From: DATFVJ01 sp963851085
GTDB lineage: Bacteria > Actinomycetota > Actinomycetes > Streptosporangiales > Streptosporangiaceae
Direction of reading: 5' to 3'
Length of the DNA: 64,000 bases
Assembly: GCA_963851085.1 (NCBI GenBank)
Contig: CAWKNX010000009.1
Coordinates: 1 to 64,000, forward strand
This document shows, one piece after another, positions 16,327 through 23,891 of this stretch. A program made the position numbers and the translations under genes. Each line of letters starts with the position of its first letter. The stretch's first letter is position 1. Under the pieces are notes generated by a model. That model was not told the origin of the DNA, searched no databases, and saw only the letters and a list, made by a program, of their open reading frames with translations.

Positions 16327-16404
16327 ATGAAGGCTCACCCAGCCCATGCAAGCGGAAAGCGGCGGGCCGCGAGGGCGCCTGACCCAGGCGCCGTGCCCTG
16401 TTGA
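16327..16404 (+). CDS. possible 25-residue small ORF
   Basis: An ATG at 16327 is preceded by a near-perfect AAGGAG at ideal spacing and opens 25 codons (MKAHPAHASGKRRAARAPD, then GAVPC). The peptide is basic and matches no family I know. A weak DevR-like box lies 32 bases upstream. It might be a leader peptide, a small regulator or the stump of a lost gene. The evidence is only the ribosome binding site. Confidence 0.22.
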   Translation: MKAHPAHASGKRRAARAPDPGAVPC

Positions 16405-16485
16405 CGTGCGCGCGGATCACCACGCCGCGGACACGGCAAACACAGCCTGAACGTCGCCGCCCAGCGCGCGGCACCGCTCAGCGGA

Positions 16486-16713
16486 TTACCGGTCGGCGCC
16501 CTGCCGTTCCTGCTCCCAGACCGCGACGCATTCGGCGCAGGTGTCGACCGGGGGCTCGGGCGAGAACTCACCGCGGACGATCATCGGCGCGCCGCAGTAC
16601 GCGAAGACGATCGCGCCCGCGGGCTGCGCCGGCGGCGGGTAGCCATGCACCACCTTGGGCGTGCGCATCTCAAGCGGCAGCCCGCTCGTCTCGTTCGCGG
16701 TCCGCGGTGTCAC
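16486..16713 (-). CDS. small Cys-containing hypothetical protein
   Basis: A 75-residue protein with a C-terminal half reading AYCGAP... DTCAECVAVWEQER, giving a C-x(n)-CxxC pattern that could bind a metal. The layout reminds me of small actinobacterial DUF3039-like zinc proteins, but the similarity is loose. The GTG start at 16713 has no ribosome binding site. TACGCT lies just upstream, so a leaderless transcript is possible. It is divergent from the broken nitroreductase. Confidence 0.45.
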   Translation of the reverse strand: MTPRTANETSGLPLEMRTPKVVHGYPPPAQPAGAIVFAYCGAPMIVRGEFSPEPPVDTCAECVAVWEQERQGADR

Positions 16714-16857
16714 GTTTCTAGCGTACGACGCCGTAAGCGAAGAATGTGATCATGTCGGACCTTGCCGGTCCGACCTCGCCGATCTGAGCCCGGCCGCCCG
16801 GCCAAGCCCGCTGGGCCCGTCGTTTCCGCCCGGCGTGCGCCGGGTACGCCATTCTGG

Positions 16858-17372
16858 GTGGAGACGTGGGACGCGATCAGATCCCGGCGCAACGTCCGGG
16901 AATACACCGATGAGCCCATCGCCAGGGACCGGCTGGATCAGATCCTGGAGGCCGGCCGCGGTCGCCGTCCTCGCGTAACTGGCAGCCGTGGGACTTCGTC
17001 GTCGTCACGGATCGCCAGCAGCTCATGGAGCTTGCGAAGGTATGGCGGGGCGCCGGGCACGTGGCGAGGTCGGCGGCGACGATTGCGCTCGTGGCACCGG
17101 TTCCCGAGGATGAACGCCAGCGTGACTGGGTGCAGTACGACCTTGGCCAGGCGACCATGAGCATCATGCTCGCCGCGGCCGACCTCGGTATCGGGAGCGG
17201 CCATGCGGCGGTCACTGACCAGCGGCTGGCGGGTAAGATCCTGGGCTTCCCCGATGGCAAGTTCTGCGCGTACCTCATCGCGCTCGGCTACCCGGCCGCC
17301 CGCCCGCTAGCGCCTATCGCGGCGCCCGATCGAAGGCCCTTCGACGCCGTGGTGCACTGGGGTTCCTGGTAA
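16858..17372 (+). pseudogene. frameshifted nitroreductase
   Basis: A nitroreductase-family flavoprotein split between two frames. The first part, from GTG 16858, reads VETWDAIRSRRNVREYTDEP... ILEAGR. Near 16955 the sense shifts by one base to SPSSRNWQPWDFVVVTDRQ, then runs LGQATMSIMLAAADLGIGSG... ILGFPDGKFCAYLIALGYP to a stop at 17372. The FMN-binding SRR and SSRNWQPW motifs are both present, so correcting one base would restore a 170-residue enzyme. Either the gene is dead or the base call in GGCCGGCCGCGGTCGCCG is wrong. A GC hairpin at 17462-17480 follows. Confidence 0.7.
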
Positions 17373-17461
17373 GCGCAGCACGGGCACCGGCCAGACGTGC
17401 GGAAACAGGCGGACAGGCCATGGGCGGCGCGCACGGGCGCAGCTGTCAGGACTCAGCGAGC

Positions 17462-17480
17462 CCCGGGGGCGGACCCCGGG
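17462..17480 (+). terminator. GC-rich hairpin after nitroreductase
   Basis: CCCGGGGGCGGACCCCGGG can form a stem of about 7 GC pairs with a 5-base loop, about 90 bases after the nitroreductase stop. There is no T tract, but actinobacterial intrinsic terminators often lack one. Confidence 0.45.
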
Positions 17481-17563
17481 ATCTCCCCGCAGGCGGCTGC
17501 AGCCTGCTCCCGACTGGATGGAATCCGCCGGCGCACGTGTCATGAAAGGATCACGGGGATCCG

Positions 17564-17965
17564 ATGAAGGTAATTCTCAACGTTATCTGGCTTATTCTGT
17601 GCGGAATCTGGATGTCGCTCGCATATGTGGTGGCCGGGCTCGTCTGTTTCCTCTTGTTCTTCTTTATCATCACAATCCCGTTCGGGATCGCGTCCTTCCG
17701 CATCGCGAACTACGTGCTGTGGCCATTCGGGCGGACGATCGAGCCCCGGCGCGACGCGGGGGCCGGCTCGCTGATCGGGAACATCATCTGGATCATCTTC
17801 GCCGGCTGGTGGCTGGCCATCGGGCACCTGGTGACCGGGGTCGCCTTGTGCGTGACCATCATCGGCATCCCGCTCGGCATCGCCAATTTTAAGATCATTC
17901 CTATTTCGCTGCTGCCGCTCGGAGTGCGCATCGTCCCCACCGGCCAGCCGACCTACGCAGGCTGA
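17564..17965 (+). CDS. yccF: YccF-family inner membrane protein
   Basis: A 133-residue integral membrane protein with two similar halves. The first half has GIWMSLAYVVAGLVCFLLFFFIITIPFG and ends FRIANYVLWPFGR. The second has IIFAGWWLAIGHLVTGVALCVTIIGIPLG and ends FKIIPISLLPLG. This internal duplication with (I)PFG/IPLG turns is diagnostic of the YccF domain (DUF307). About four membrane segments are expected. The function of the family is unknown. The ATG at 17564 has only a weak GGGGATC-like site. It converges on the acetyltransferase gene 6 bases away. Confidence 0.88.
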   Translation: MKVILNVIWLILCGIWMSLAYVVAGLVCFLLFFFIITIPFGIASFRIANYVLWPFGRTIEPRRDAGAGSLIGNIIWIIFAGWWLAIGHLVTGVALCVTIIGIPLGIANFKIIPISLLPLGVRIVPTGQPTYAG

Positions 17966-17971
17966 CCGCCG

Positions 17972-18535
17972 CTAGGCTCCGGGACACGCGGTAGGGCTCC
18001 AGGGCAGCGGCGGGTCAGGTGTGACGGGGGCCTGGCGGAGCGCGGTCGCCCACCAGCCCACGTCGACCCAGCCACCATGCTTGTAACCAGCCGCGGGGAA
18101 CACCCCGATGGCGGTGAAGCCAGCGGCTTCGTGCAGGCGAACGCTCGCGTCGTTGGGCAGCGCGATCCCCGCGTAGGCGCTGACGTAACCGAGCCCGCGC
18201 AGCTCGGTGAGCAGACGATCGTACAAGGCGCGGCCCGCGCCGCGCTGTCGCGCGGATGACCTGATGTAGACCGATGTTTCCACCGACCAGCGGTATGCCG
18301 GCCTGCTGCGGAACGGAGCGGCATAGGCGTAGCCAGCCACTTCCGCCGCTGTCTCTGCGACCAGCCACGGCAGCCGTACCGGGCCCGCCGTCATCCGCCC
18401 CCGGATCTGCGCGGTGTCGGGCGGCTCGGCCTCGAACGAGATCGTCGTCTCCGCCACGATCGGCGCGTAGATGTCACGTATCGCCTCCGCGTCACCGGCC
18501 ACCGCCGGCCGCACCGACACGCTCAACGTCGCCAT
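17972..18535 (-). CDS. GNAT acetyltransferase, phosphinothricin acetyltransferase-like
   Basis: A 187-residue GNAT protein starting MATLSVSVRPAVAGDAEAIRDIYAPIVAETTISFE, the typical opening of the PAT/Bar subfamily. Later come VETSVYIRSSARQRGAGRALYDRLL (acetyl-CoA-binding motif A) and AGIALPNDASVRLHEAAGFTAIGVF. Members acetylate phosphinothricin, methionine derivatives or other small amines. The substrate here is unknown. The ATG at 18535 is taken as start because it begins the conserved domain. A longer frame runs into the shared intergenic repeat. Confidence 0.85.
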   Translation of the reverse strand: MATLSVSVRPAVAGDAEAIRDIYAPIVAETTISFEAEPPDTAQIRGRMTAGPVRLPWLVAETAAEVAGYAYAAPFRSRPAYRWSVETSVYIRSSARQRGAGRALYDRLLTELRGLGYVSAYAGIALPNDASVRLHEAAGFTAIGVFPAAGYKHGGWVDVGWWATALRQAPVTPDPPLPWSPTACPGA

Positions 18536-18836
18536 GTTTGAAGACTCACCGGTCCTCCTGCAAGGCCGGCCTCCTGCAAGGCCCGCCCTCCCGAGGGGGG
18601 CGTTGCCCCACTGCTGATCTTGCCAGCTTGTCAATAGCTGCGGCAGGGGAGTACGGGATCCTGTGGATGCCTCAGCGCAATGAGCGGGCTATCCACAGTT
18701 TCGGTTGGATCAGGTGGCGGCGGCCGTTAAGGACTGTTATTGAACTTACGATGAGTATTTGATGCCGTACCCGGTGCTGGGGATGACGGTGCTGGGGATG
18801 ACGCCCAAATCTCACGAATGCGGTCGGCCGCTACCC
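18536..18836. repeat. intergenic region with dispersed repeat
   Basis: 18581-18680 resembles 1847-1940 (see that entry). The stretch also contains TGTGGAT near 18660 and TATCCACA near 18692, a spaced inverted pair, and is less GC-rich around 18725-18760 (ATTGAACTTACGATGAGTAT). No gene is visible. It holds the promoter of the acetyltransferase and the 3' end of the GDPD gene. Confidence 0.4.
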
Positions 18837-19604
18837 TCACCGCGCCATTTCGCCCGTGGCCGCTTCGCCCGTGGTCGCGTCCGCGCGGCCGTGCAGTCGC
18901 TCGCGCGACGCGATCGCCCTCCTCGGCCGGTCGGTGACAAGTACGTCCACGCGGGCATCGGCAAGCCAGCGGGTGATCCCCGCGTCGCTGTTGACCGTCC
19001 AGACCATCGTCTTGATCTGGTGGCTGCTGCATCTGCGCAGCACACCAGCGCGCGCCAGGCGGTGGTGCATTGCGACCCAGTCCGCGCCGCAGGCTCGGAT
19101 GCGGCCCAGCGGGAACACTTCACTGCGGCGGGCCAGTGGCCTGAGCAATCGCGGCGTGTCACCGAGATCACGGCCGAGTGACAGGGCGACGGGTACGTCG
19201 GGGAACCGGGCCTTGATCGCGTGGACCGAGGCGTCCTCGAGCGTCGTGGCCACGAAGTTACCTGGCCCGAGGATATCGAGCGCCTGCTCGATGAGGGCCT
19301 CCTCCCCGCCGGTCTCCTTGAGGTCCAGGTGCCCGCGCGCCCTGCCCGCGATGAGCCGCATGATGTCCGTGACGCGCGGCACCTCGTACCCGGCAAGTTC
19401 GCAGAGCCCGCGGTAGCTGATCTGGCCGACCGCGGTGTGCTCGGCCGCGTGCGCGTCGTGGTAGGCGGCCAGTTCGCCGTCGGCTGTGCGCCTGATATCG
19501 AACTCGACGTAGTCCGCGCCTGCCTGCACGGCGTGCGCGTACGCCTCGTACGTCCCCGCACGCGCGTCCTCGCGGCCGCCGCGATGGGCGGAGATGGCGG
19601 TCAT
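18837..19604 (-). CDS. glycerophosphodiester phosphodiesterase
   Basis: A 255-residue GDPD-family TIM-barrel enzyme, splitting glycerophosphodiesters into glycerol-3-phosphate and an alcohol. Catalytic signatures are visible: ISAHRGGREDARAGTYEAY (His-Arg and Glu/Asn position), VEFDIRRTADGELAAYHDA (metal-binding Glu-Asp and catalytic His), HLDLKE and MVWTVNSDAGI. The ATG at 19604 begins directly at the conserved barrel start, so the protein is cytoplasmic. It lies 4 bases downstream of the DUF2993 gene on the same strand, so the two are almost certainly an operon acting on lipids. Confidence 0.9.
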   Translation of the reverse strand: MTAISAHRGGREDARAGTYEAYAHAVQAGADYVEFDIRRTADGELAAYHDAHAAEHTAVGQISYRGLCELAGYEVPRVTDIMRLIAGRARGHLDLKETGGEEALIEQALDILGPGNFVATTLEDASVHAIKARFPDVPVALSLGRDLGDTPRLLRPLARRSEVFPLGRIRACGADWVAMHHRLARAGVLRRCSSHQIKTMVWTVNSDAGITRWLADARVDVLVTDRPRRAIASRERLHGRADATTGEAATGEMAR

Positions 19605-19608
19605 CGCT

Positions 19609-20325
19609 TCACTGGCTGAAGCTGACGTTGGTGCCCGTGACGTGAATGAGAACGCCCTGTGCCGAAACGGACACGCTCTGCACAGACATGTTGAGCGGCA
19701 GGTTCGGAACGGTAACGGTGAAGTCGGCCAGGGAGCCAAGGAGTGAGACGGGAAGGCCGTTCGCGGAGATCACTTGTACATGGATCTTGTTCGTGCCGAC
19801 CTGCGTGACCCGGGCGACCGCTGTCCCGCTGACGACGGTCAGGTCGACATTGAAGGTGATCTCGTTGCCGTGCACGGCGGTGACCGTGACGGTCGGGCCT
19901 CCCGACCCACCCATCAGGTCACCGAAGGTGATCAGCGCGGTTCCCGACAGGTGATCGACGGTGCCACCGTTGTAGCTCGAATTGAGATGGACACCCTGCA
20001 GGGTCGCCGCGAGATTCCTGATGTCGACCGGGCCCTCGGTCACCGTGGGGGCAGTGATGTTGACCTGGTGCAGGTCCCGGGCCAGAACCTGGGTCAGGAA
20101 GGGGAAGCCTTCGATCGATACGTGCGGCTTGCTGCTGAGGCCCTGGCTCTGGATCTGCTGCGCCATCCGGTTCTCCGCATAGGCAACCGATGCGCGATCA
20201 GCGATGACGAGCAGCACGAGCAGCACGATCAGGGCGATGAGCACGTAAAGCGGCCAACGGCGCCGTCTGCGCTGGTGCGCCGGATACTGCTGGACTGGCA
20301 GGGGCGCGGTCGGGTATTCGCTCAC
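19609..20325 (-). CDS. DUF2993 (LmeA-like) membrane-anchored protein
   Basis: A 238-residue protein with a Pro/Gln-rich, then very basic cytoplasmic start (QRRRRRWPL), one membrane helix at about 26-43 (LYVLIALIVLLVLLVIAD) and an exported DUF2993 domain (EGFPFLTQVLARDLHQVNITA... NGLPVSLLG... LPLNMSVQSVSVSAQGV). The mycobacterial family member LmeA is a periplasmic phospholipase needed for mannosylated lipid maturation. Whether this one has activity is unknown. Pairing with a GDPD supports a role in envelope lipid turnover. Confidence 0.85.
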   Translation of the reverse strand: MSEYPTAPLPVQQYPAHQRRRRRWPLYVLIALIVLLVLLVIADRASVAYAENRMAQQIQSQGLSSKPHVSIEGFPFLTQVLARDLHQVNITAPTVTEGPVDIRNLAATLQGVHLNSSYNGGTVDHLSGTALITFGDLMGGSGGPTVTVTAVHGNEITFNVDLTVVSGTAVARVTQVGTNKIHVQVISANGLPVSLLGSLADFTVTVPNLPLNMSVQSVSVSAQGVLIHVTGTNVSFSQ

Positions 20326-20753
20326 GGCACTTCCCCTGGATGCGTGGGCAGCGCGGCCGCGCTCGGCACGATCATCCCCCGGGGCGGCCCTGGCCTGTTG
20401 CTTGTGCCGCCCATGTTGTCACGGACGGTCCCGCGTGCGACGGCCGCGGCGCTGGCCACCGCGGACGCGGCACCCACCCCGCCGGTCGACGTCATGAGGA
20501 GATGTTATGGTATGCCGCGCGATGCTGACAGATCATGGCCAATCCTCGGGAAATCCGCAGCCGATGAAGGCCGCGGGGCGGGTTTGACCGGAAGCAGTCG
20601 CGGCTCAGGGACAATTCGGCGCCCTCGGGGGCCTTGGTGCCCGGCCGTCGGCGCGGTCAGGTCAGCGGCCGGGTGGCCATGGCTGCCGCGGATGCGGCAC
20701 GGGCTCCTGCGGGGAATCCCGGGGGTCGCTCCAGGGCGGGACTGTACGGCTCA
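20326..20753. other. intergenic, 428 bases
   Basis: Lies between the kinase 3' end and the DUF2993 gene, both leftward. No gene is supported. 20680-20745 contains GGCTGCCGCGGATGCGGCA followed by CCCGGGGGTCGCTCCAGGG, a single relative of the hairpin repeat arrayed at 49.8 kb. The promoter of the DUF2993-GDPD operon is expected near 20350-20450. Confidence 0.45.
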
Positions 20754-23684
20754 TCAGGGGAGATCACCGGTGTTCACGGCCTCGAGCTGCCGCGAGTTCG
20801 AGTTGGTGACCAGCAGCGTCTTGCCGTTCGGCGTCACGGCGAACTGGCGGGGCAGTTCGCCGGACTGCACCACCCCGAGCAGCGCGCGCCGGCCGGCGAG
20901 GGCTGCCGCGGTGTCGATCACGGTGAGGCTGGACGTGGCGCCCTTCACCCCGAAGCTGTTGGAGTCGGCGACAACGATCCGCTTCTCGTTGTTGATGAAG
21001 GTGAGCCCCAGCGGTGCCGCGCCGACCAGAACCCGGGCGATGAGAGCGTGCTGCGGGTCGCTGAGCAGTTTCTGGGCGGAAAAGCCGAGCACCTCGTCGC
21101 TCGATCGCGCCGTCACCCAGACGACGCTGCCGTCCGCGGAGTTGATTGCGTGGACCGGGCCGCATCCCGCGTTCACCGTGGCGGCGACCGATGTCGCAGG
21201 TTTGGTCTCGGCCTTCCGCAAATCCAGGACTGTCAGGGTGCCCTGCTGCGAACTGGTGTTCCGCATCTCGTTCGTCACATAAAGCCAGCGGCCGTCGCTC
21301 GATACCCGCGCGTCCACCGGCTTCACACCGAGCGGAGTGAACCCGACAAAGTCGGCCAGGTTGAAGCCTTTGCTGAGCGCGGTCTGCAAGTTGAACACGG
21401 CCAGGCGGTTCTGGTTCATGAGGGTGACGAACGCGAACCGGTCATCGGGTGACACCGCCACCTGGGCGGCGTTCCCTGTGTGGCCGCCAGGGCTGAACAG
21501 CTTCCCGAGCACGGCACCAGGGCTCCCATGTTCCGCGCTCGCCACGTTGAGGACCAAGGCCCCGCTTCCGGTCGCGACGAGCAGGTAACGTCCGTTGCTG
21601 GTGATGGCCTCGCCGTTGGCAGGCGTCGGCAGGGAAATTGTCCGGACCAGCGAGGGCGCGAGCGCGCCGCCGTTCTTCATCACCGCGACCGACAGGCCGA
21701 GCGTGACGAAAGTCCACTTGCCGTCTGGCGTCAGCGCGACGGCGTACGGTTTCCCTGCGAGCGGAACCATGGCGCGGTGAACGTTGGCCAGCGGCTGCGC
21801 CGCCGCCGTCGCAGTGCTGCAGCCCGGCGCGGTGAGGGCCGTCGTTGCCCGCGTCCCGCCTTTGCCGACGGTGTGGATCGCGAATGCGGCACCGGCCAGG
21901 CCGACGACCGCGGCACACGCGACGACCAGGGCGGCGCGTGACCGCATCCAGGGCCGGTCGGCGCGCGGGTTCTCCCGCGGCGCGGGGTACCGGGGCGGCG
22001 GTCCTGGCGAACCCGGGTGGAACGAGGCCCCAATGGGCAGGGCGCCACCCACGCCTGCGTCGGTTTCCGCGCCTTCGCCCGCGTCCCGGCTCCGGCGCGG
22101 GTCCCTGCCCCGGCCCGCGTACCTGTCTCCGCCCGTGTCCCAGCCTCCCGCGTCCCTGCCTCGGCCCGCGTCCCTTCCCGCACCGGGATCTTCGCCTGTC
22201 CCGGTCTCCTGGCCGCCGCGCGCGGCGCCCTGGTGCTCATCGCCCCAACCCGCGCCGACCTCCCAGCTAGCGGCCTCCCTGCCTGCGCTGCGGTCCCCGC
22301 CTGCGCCAGGTGATCGGGTCTTCGGCAGGCCGGCCGCTTCTGTCGCCGGGCGCCCGGAAGAAGGTGGCTCATCCGGGACGATGCCTGCCGAGCCGCCGCC
22401 TCCCACGGCGGCGTCGGTCTGGCTGTGCCCGGCCGACCCGGCGCCCGCTCCCGCCGCGCCTCCTGGGGCCGGGGCGCCTCCCTGGGCCGCGCCGCGCGGG
22501 ATCGCGCTGTCTGGGATCGCGCTGTCTGGGGCTGCAGCGTCCGAGCCCGCGGCCACAGCGGGGGCGGCATCCGGGGCCGCGGCGGGTGGGATCGCAACGT
22601 CAGGTACCGCGGCGCCGGGCCTGGCAGTCTCGTTGCCCGCACCGGGCCCACCCGCGCCATCATCGCTGGTGCCGTCATCGCCGGTGCCACTGCCCCCATC
22701 CGCGCCCACGGGGCGGGCCGGCGTGGCCGCCTCCGTGGCCGGGCGAGGCCGTGGCGGCGTCGCGCTCGTCTCGACTGGCGAAGTCCGCCTGCCCGAGGCT
22801 GCCTCGTCGGCTCGGAGCCTGCACGCGGTGCGCAGCGCGACCGCGAAATCCCCGCACGTGGCATACCGGTCAGCGGGCGTCTTGGCCAGCGCCTTCGCCA
22901 TGACCTGGTCGACCGCCGCTGGCAGATCGGGGCGACGGTCCGTGACCCGGGGCGGCGGCTCTGACAACTGTGCCCACAGCACCGCCATGCGCTGGTCCCG
23001 GTTGAACGGCGGTGCGCCGCAGAGCATCTCGAAAGCGGCACACGCGAGCGCGTAGAGGTCTGCGCGCCCGTCAACGGGCCGGCCCTCGATCTGCTCGGGC
23101 GCGACGTAGTCCAGGGTGCCGAGGAACTGGCCCGCGGAGGTGAGGTCAGCCGCCGCGAGTGACTGCTTGCTGAGCCCGAAGTCGGACAGGTATATGTGAT
23201 CCCGCTGGTCGCTTCCCGCAGCCTCGTCGAGCAGCATGTTGGCGGGCTTGACGTCCCTGTGGACCAGGCCGCGCGCGTGCGCCGCGTCCAGTGCGGAGGC
23301 CATCTGAGCGATGATGTAGGCGACGTGCACGGCGGGGAGCGTGCCCTCACGATCGAGCAACGTCCGCAGGTCACGGCCCCGCACGTAGCGCATCGCGATG
23401 AACAGCACGCCGCTGGCCTCGCCGGCTTCGAAGATCGGGATGATGTTGGGGTGGTCGACCGCGGCCGCCGCCCTCGATTCCCTGATGAAGCGCTGCCGGA
23501 ATCCCTGGTCGCGTGCGAGCTCCGGTGCCAGGATCTTCAGCGCGACGCGCCGGTCGAGGCGCACGTCGTGGGCGCGGTACACCACCGCCATCCCGCCGCT
23601 GCCGATCTGCTCCTCCAGCAGGTAGCTGGCGATCCGCGCGCCGGGACCGAACCGGTCAGCATCGGGAGGGTTTCCTTCGCTCAC
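20754..23684 (-). CDS. membrane Ser/Thr protein kinase with C-terminal beta-propeller
   Basis: A 976-residue PknB-type kinase. The catalytic domain (about 15-290) has the Gly loop IGSGGMAVVY, VALKIL with the ATP Lys, HRDVKPANML and SDFGLSK. A disordered Ala/Pro/Gly and Arg/Asp/Gly linker of about 330 residues follows, with repeats such as AGRDAGRGRDAGG. Next are one membrane helix (ALVVACAAVVGLAGAAFAI) and an exterior domain of beta-propeller repeats (LTPDGKWTFVTL, VSPDDRFAFVTL, VSSDGRWLYVTN, VTPNGKTLLVTN). The propeller is probably the sensor or a protein-binding platform. GTG 23684 follows GGAGG. It is divergent from an FHA-ABC transporter, a likely phosphorylation target. Confidence 0.9.
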   Translation of the reverse strand: MSEGNPPDADRFGPGARIASYLLEEQIGSGGMAVVYRAHDVRLDRRVALKILAPELARDQGFRQRFIRESRAAAAVDHPNIIPIFEAGEASGVLFIAMRYVRGRDLRTLLDREGTLPAVHVAYIIAQMASALDAAHARGLVHRDVKPANMLLDEAAGSDQRDHIYLSDFGLSKQSLAAADLTSAGQFLGTLDYVAPEQIEGRPVDGRADLYALACAAFEMLCGAPPFNRDQRMAVLWAQLSEPPPRVTDRRPDLPAAVDQVMAKALAKTPADRYATCGDFAVALRTACRLRADEAASGRRTSPVETSATPPRPRPATEAATPARPVGADGGSGTGDDGTSDDGAGGPGAGNETARPGAAVPDVAIPPAAAPDAAPAVAAGSDAAAPDSAIPDSAIPRGAAQGGAPAPGGAAGAGAGSAGHSQTDAAVGGGGSAGIVPDEPPSSGRPATEAAGLPKTRSPGAGGDRSAGREAASWEVGAGWGDEHQGAARGGQETGTGEDPGAGRDAGRGRDAGGWDTGGDRYAGRGRDPRRSRDAGEGAETDAGVGGALPIGASFHPGSPGPPPRYPAPRENPRADRPWMRSRAALVVACAAVVGLAGAAFAIHTVGKGGTRATTALTAPGCSTATAAAQPLANVHRAMVPLAGKPYAVALTPDGKWTFVTLGLSVAVMKNGGALAPSLVRTISLPTPANGEAITSNGRYLLVATGSGALVLNVASAEHGSPGAVLGKLFSPGGHTGNAAQVAVSPDDRFAFVTLMNQNRLAVFNLQTALSKGFNLADFVGFTPLGVKPVDARVSSDGRWLYVTNEMRNTSSQQGTLTVLDLRKAETKPATSVAATVNAGCGPVHAINSADGSVVWVTARSSDEVLGFSAQKLLSDPQHALIARVLVGAAPLGLTFINNEKRIVVADSNSFGVKGATSSLTVIDTAAALAGRRALLGVVQSGELPRQFAVTPNGKTLLVTNSNSRQLEAVNTGDLP

Positions 23685-23891
23685 AATGCCTCCAGCGCTC
23701 TCCCGCCCATGCCAATACCCGCTGGCGCTCCCCGCCGCTGCGCGTTCCAGCACCGGAAACATCCGGGACACACTCGCTGAGCGGCCGGAACAGTCCGAGT
23801 ACAGCTAATGACAGCTATCGCCGTCTGGCGCGCCATAGACTGAAAGGTTGAACACATTCTACTTTACGCTCGCTCGCTCTACACTTGGCGG
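23685..23891. promoter_or_regulatory. divergent promoter region, kinase and FHA-ABC
   Basis: The 207 bases between two divergent genes. Near the right end the sequence is AT-richer (ACACATTCTACTTTACG). TCTACACTTGGCGG immediately precedes the ATG at 23892 and TACACT resembles a -10 hexamer, which would give an almost leaderless transcript for the ABC gene. The kinase ribosome binding site GGAGG lies at about 23689-23693. Confidence 0.4.

Noticed and set aside
21731..23374. Second long frame antisense-like to the kinase linker (547 residues)
   Set aside because: Same strand, shifted frame of a very GC-rich coding region. The composition is Arg/Ala/Pro only and no motif is present.
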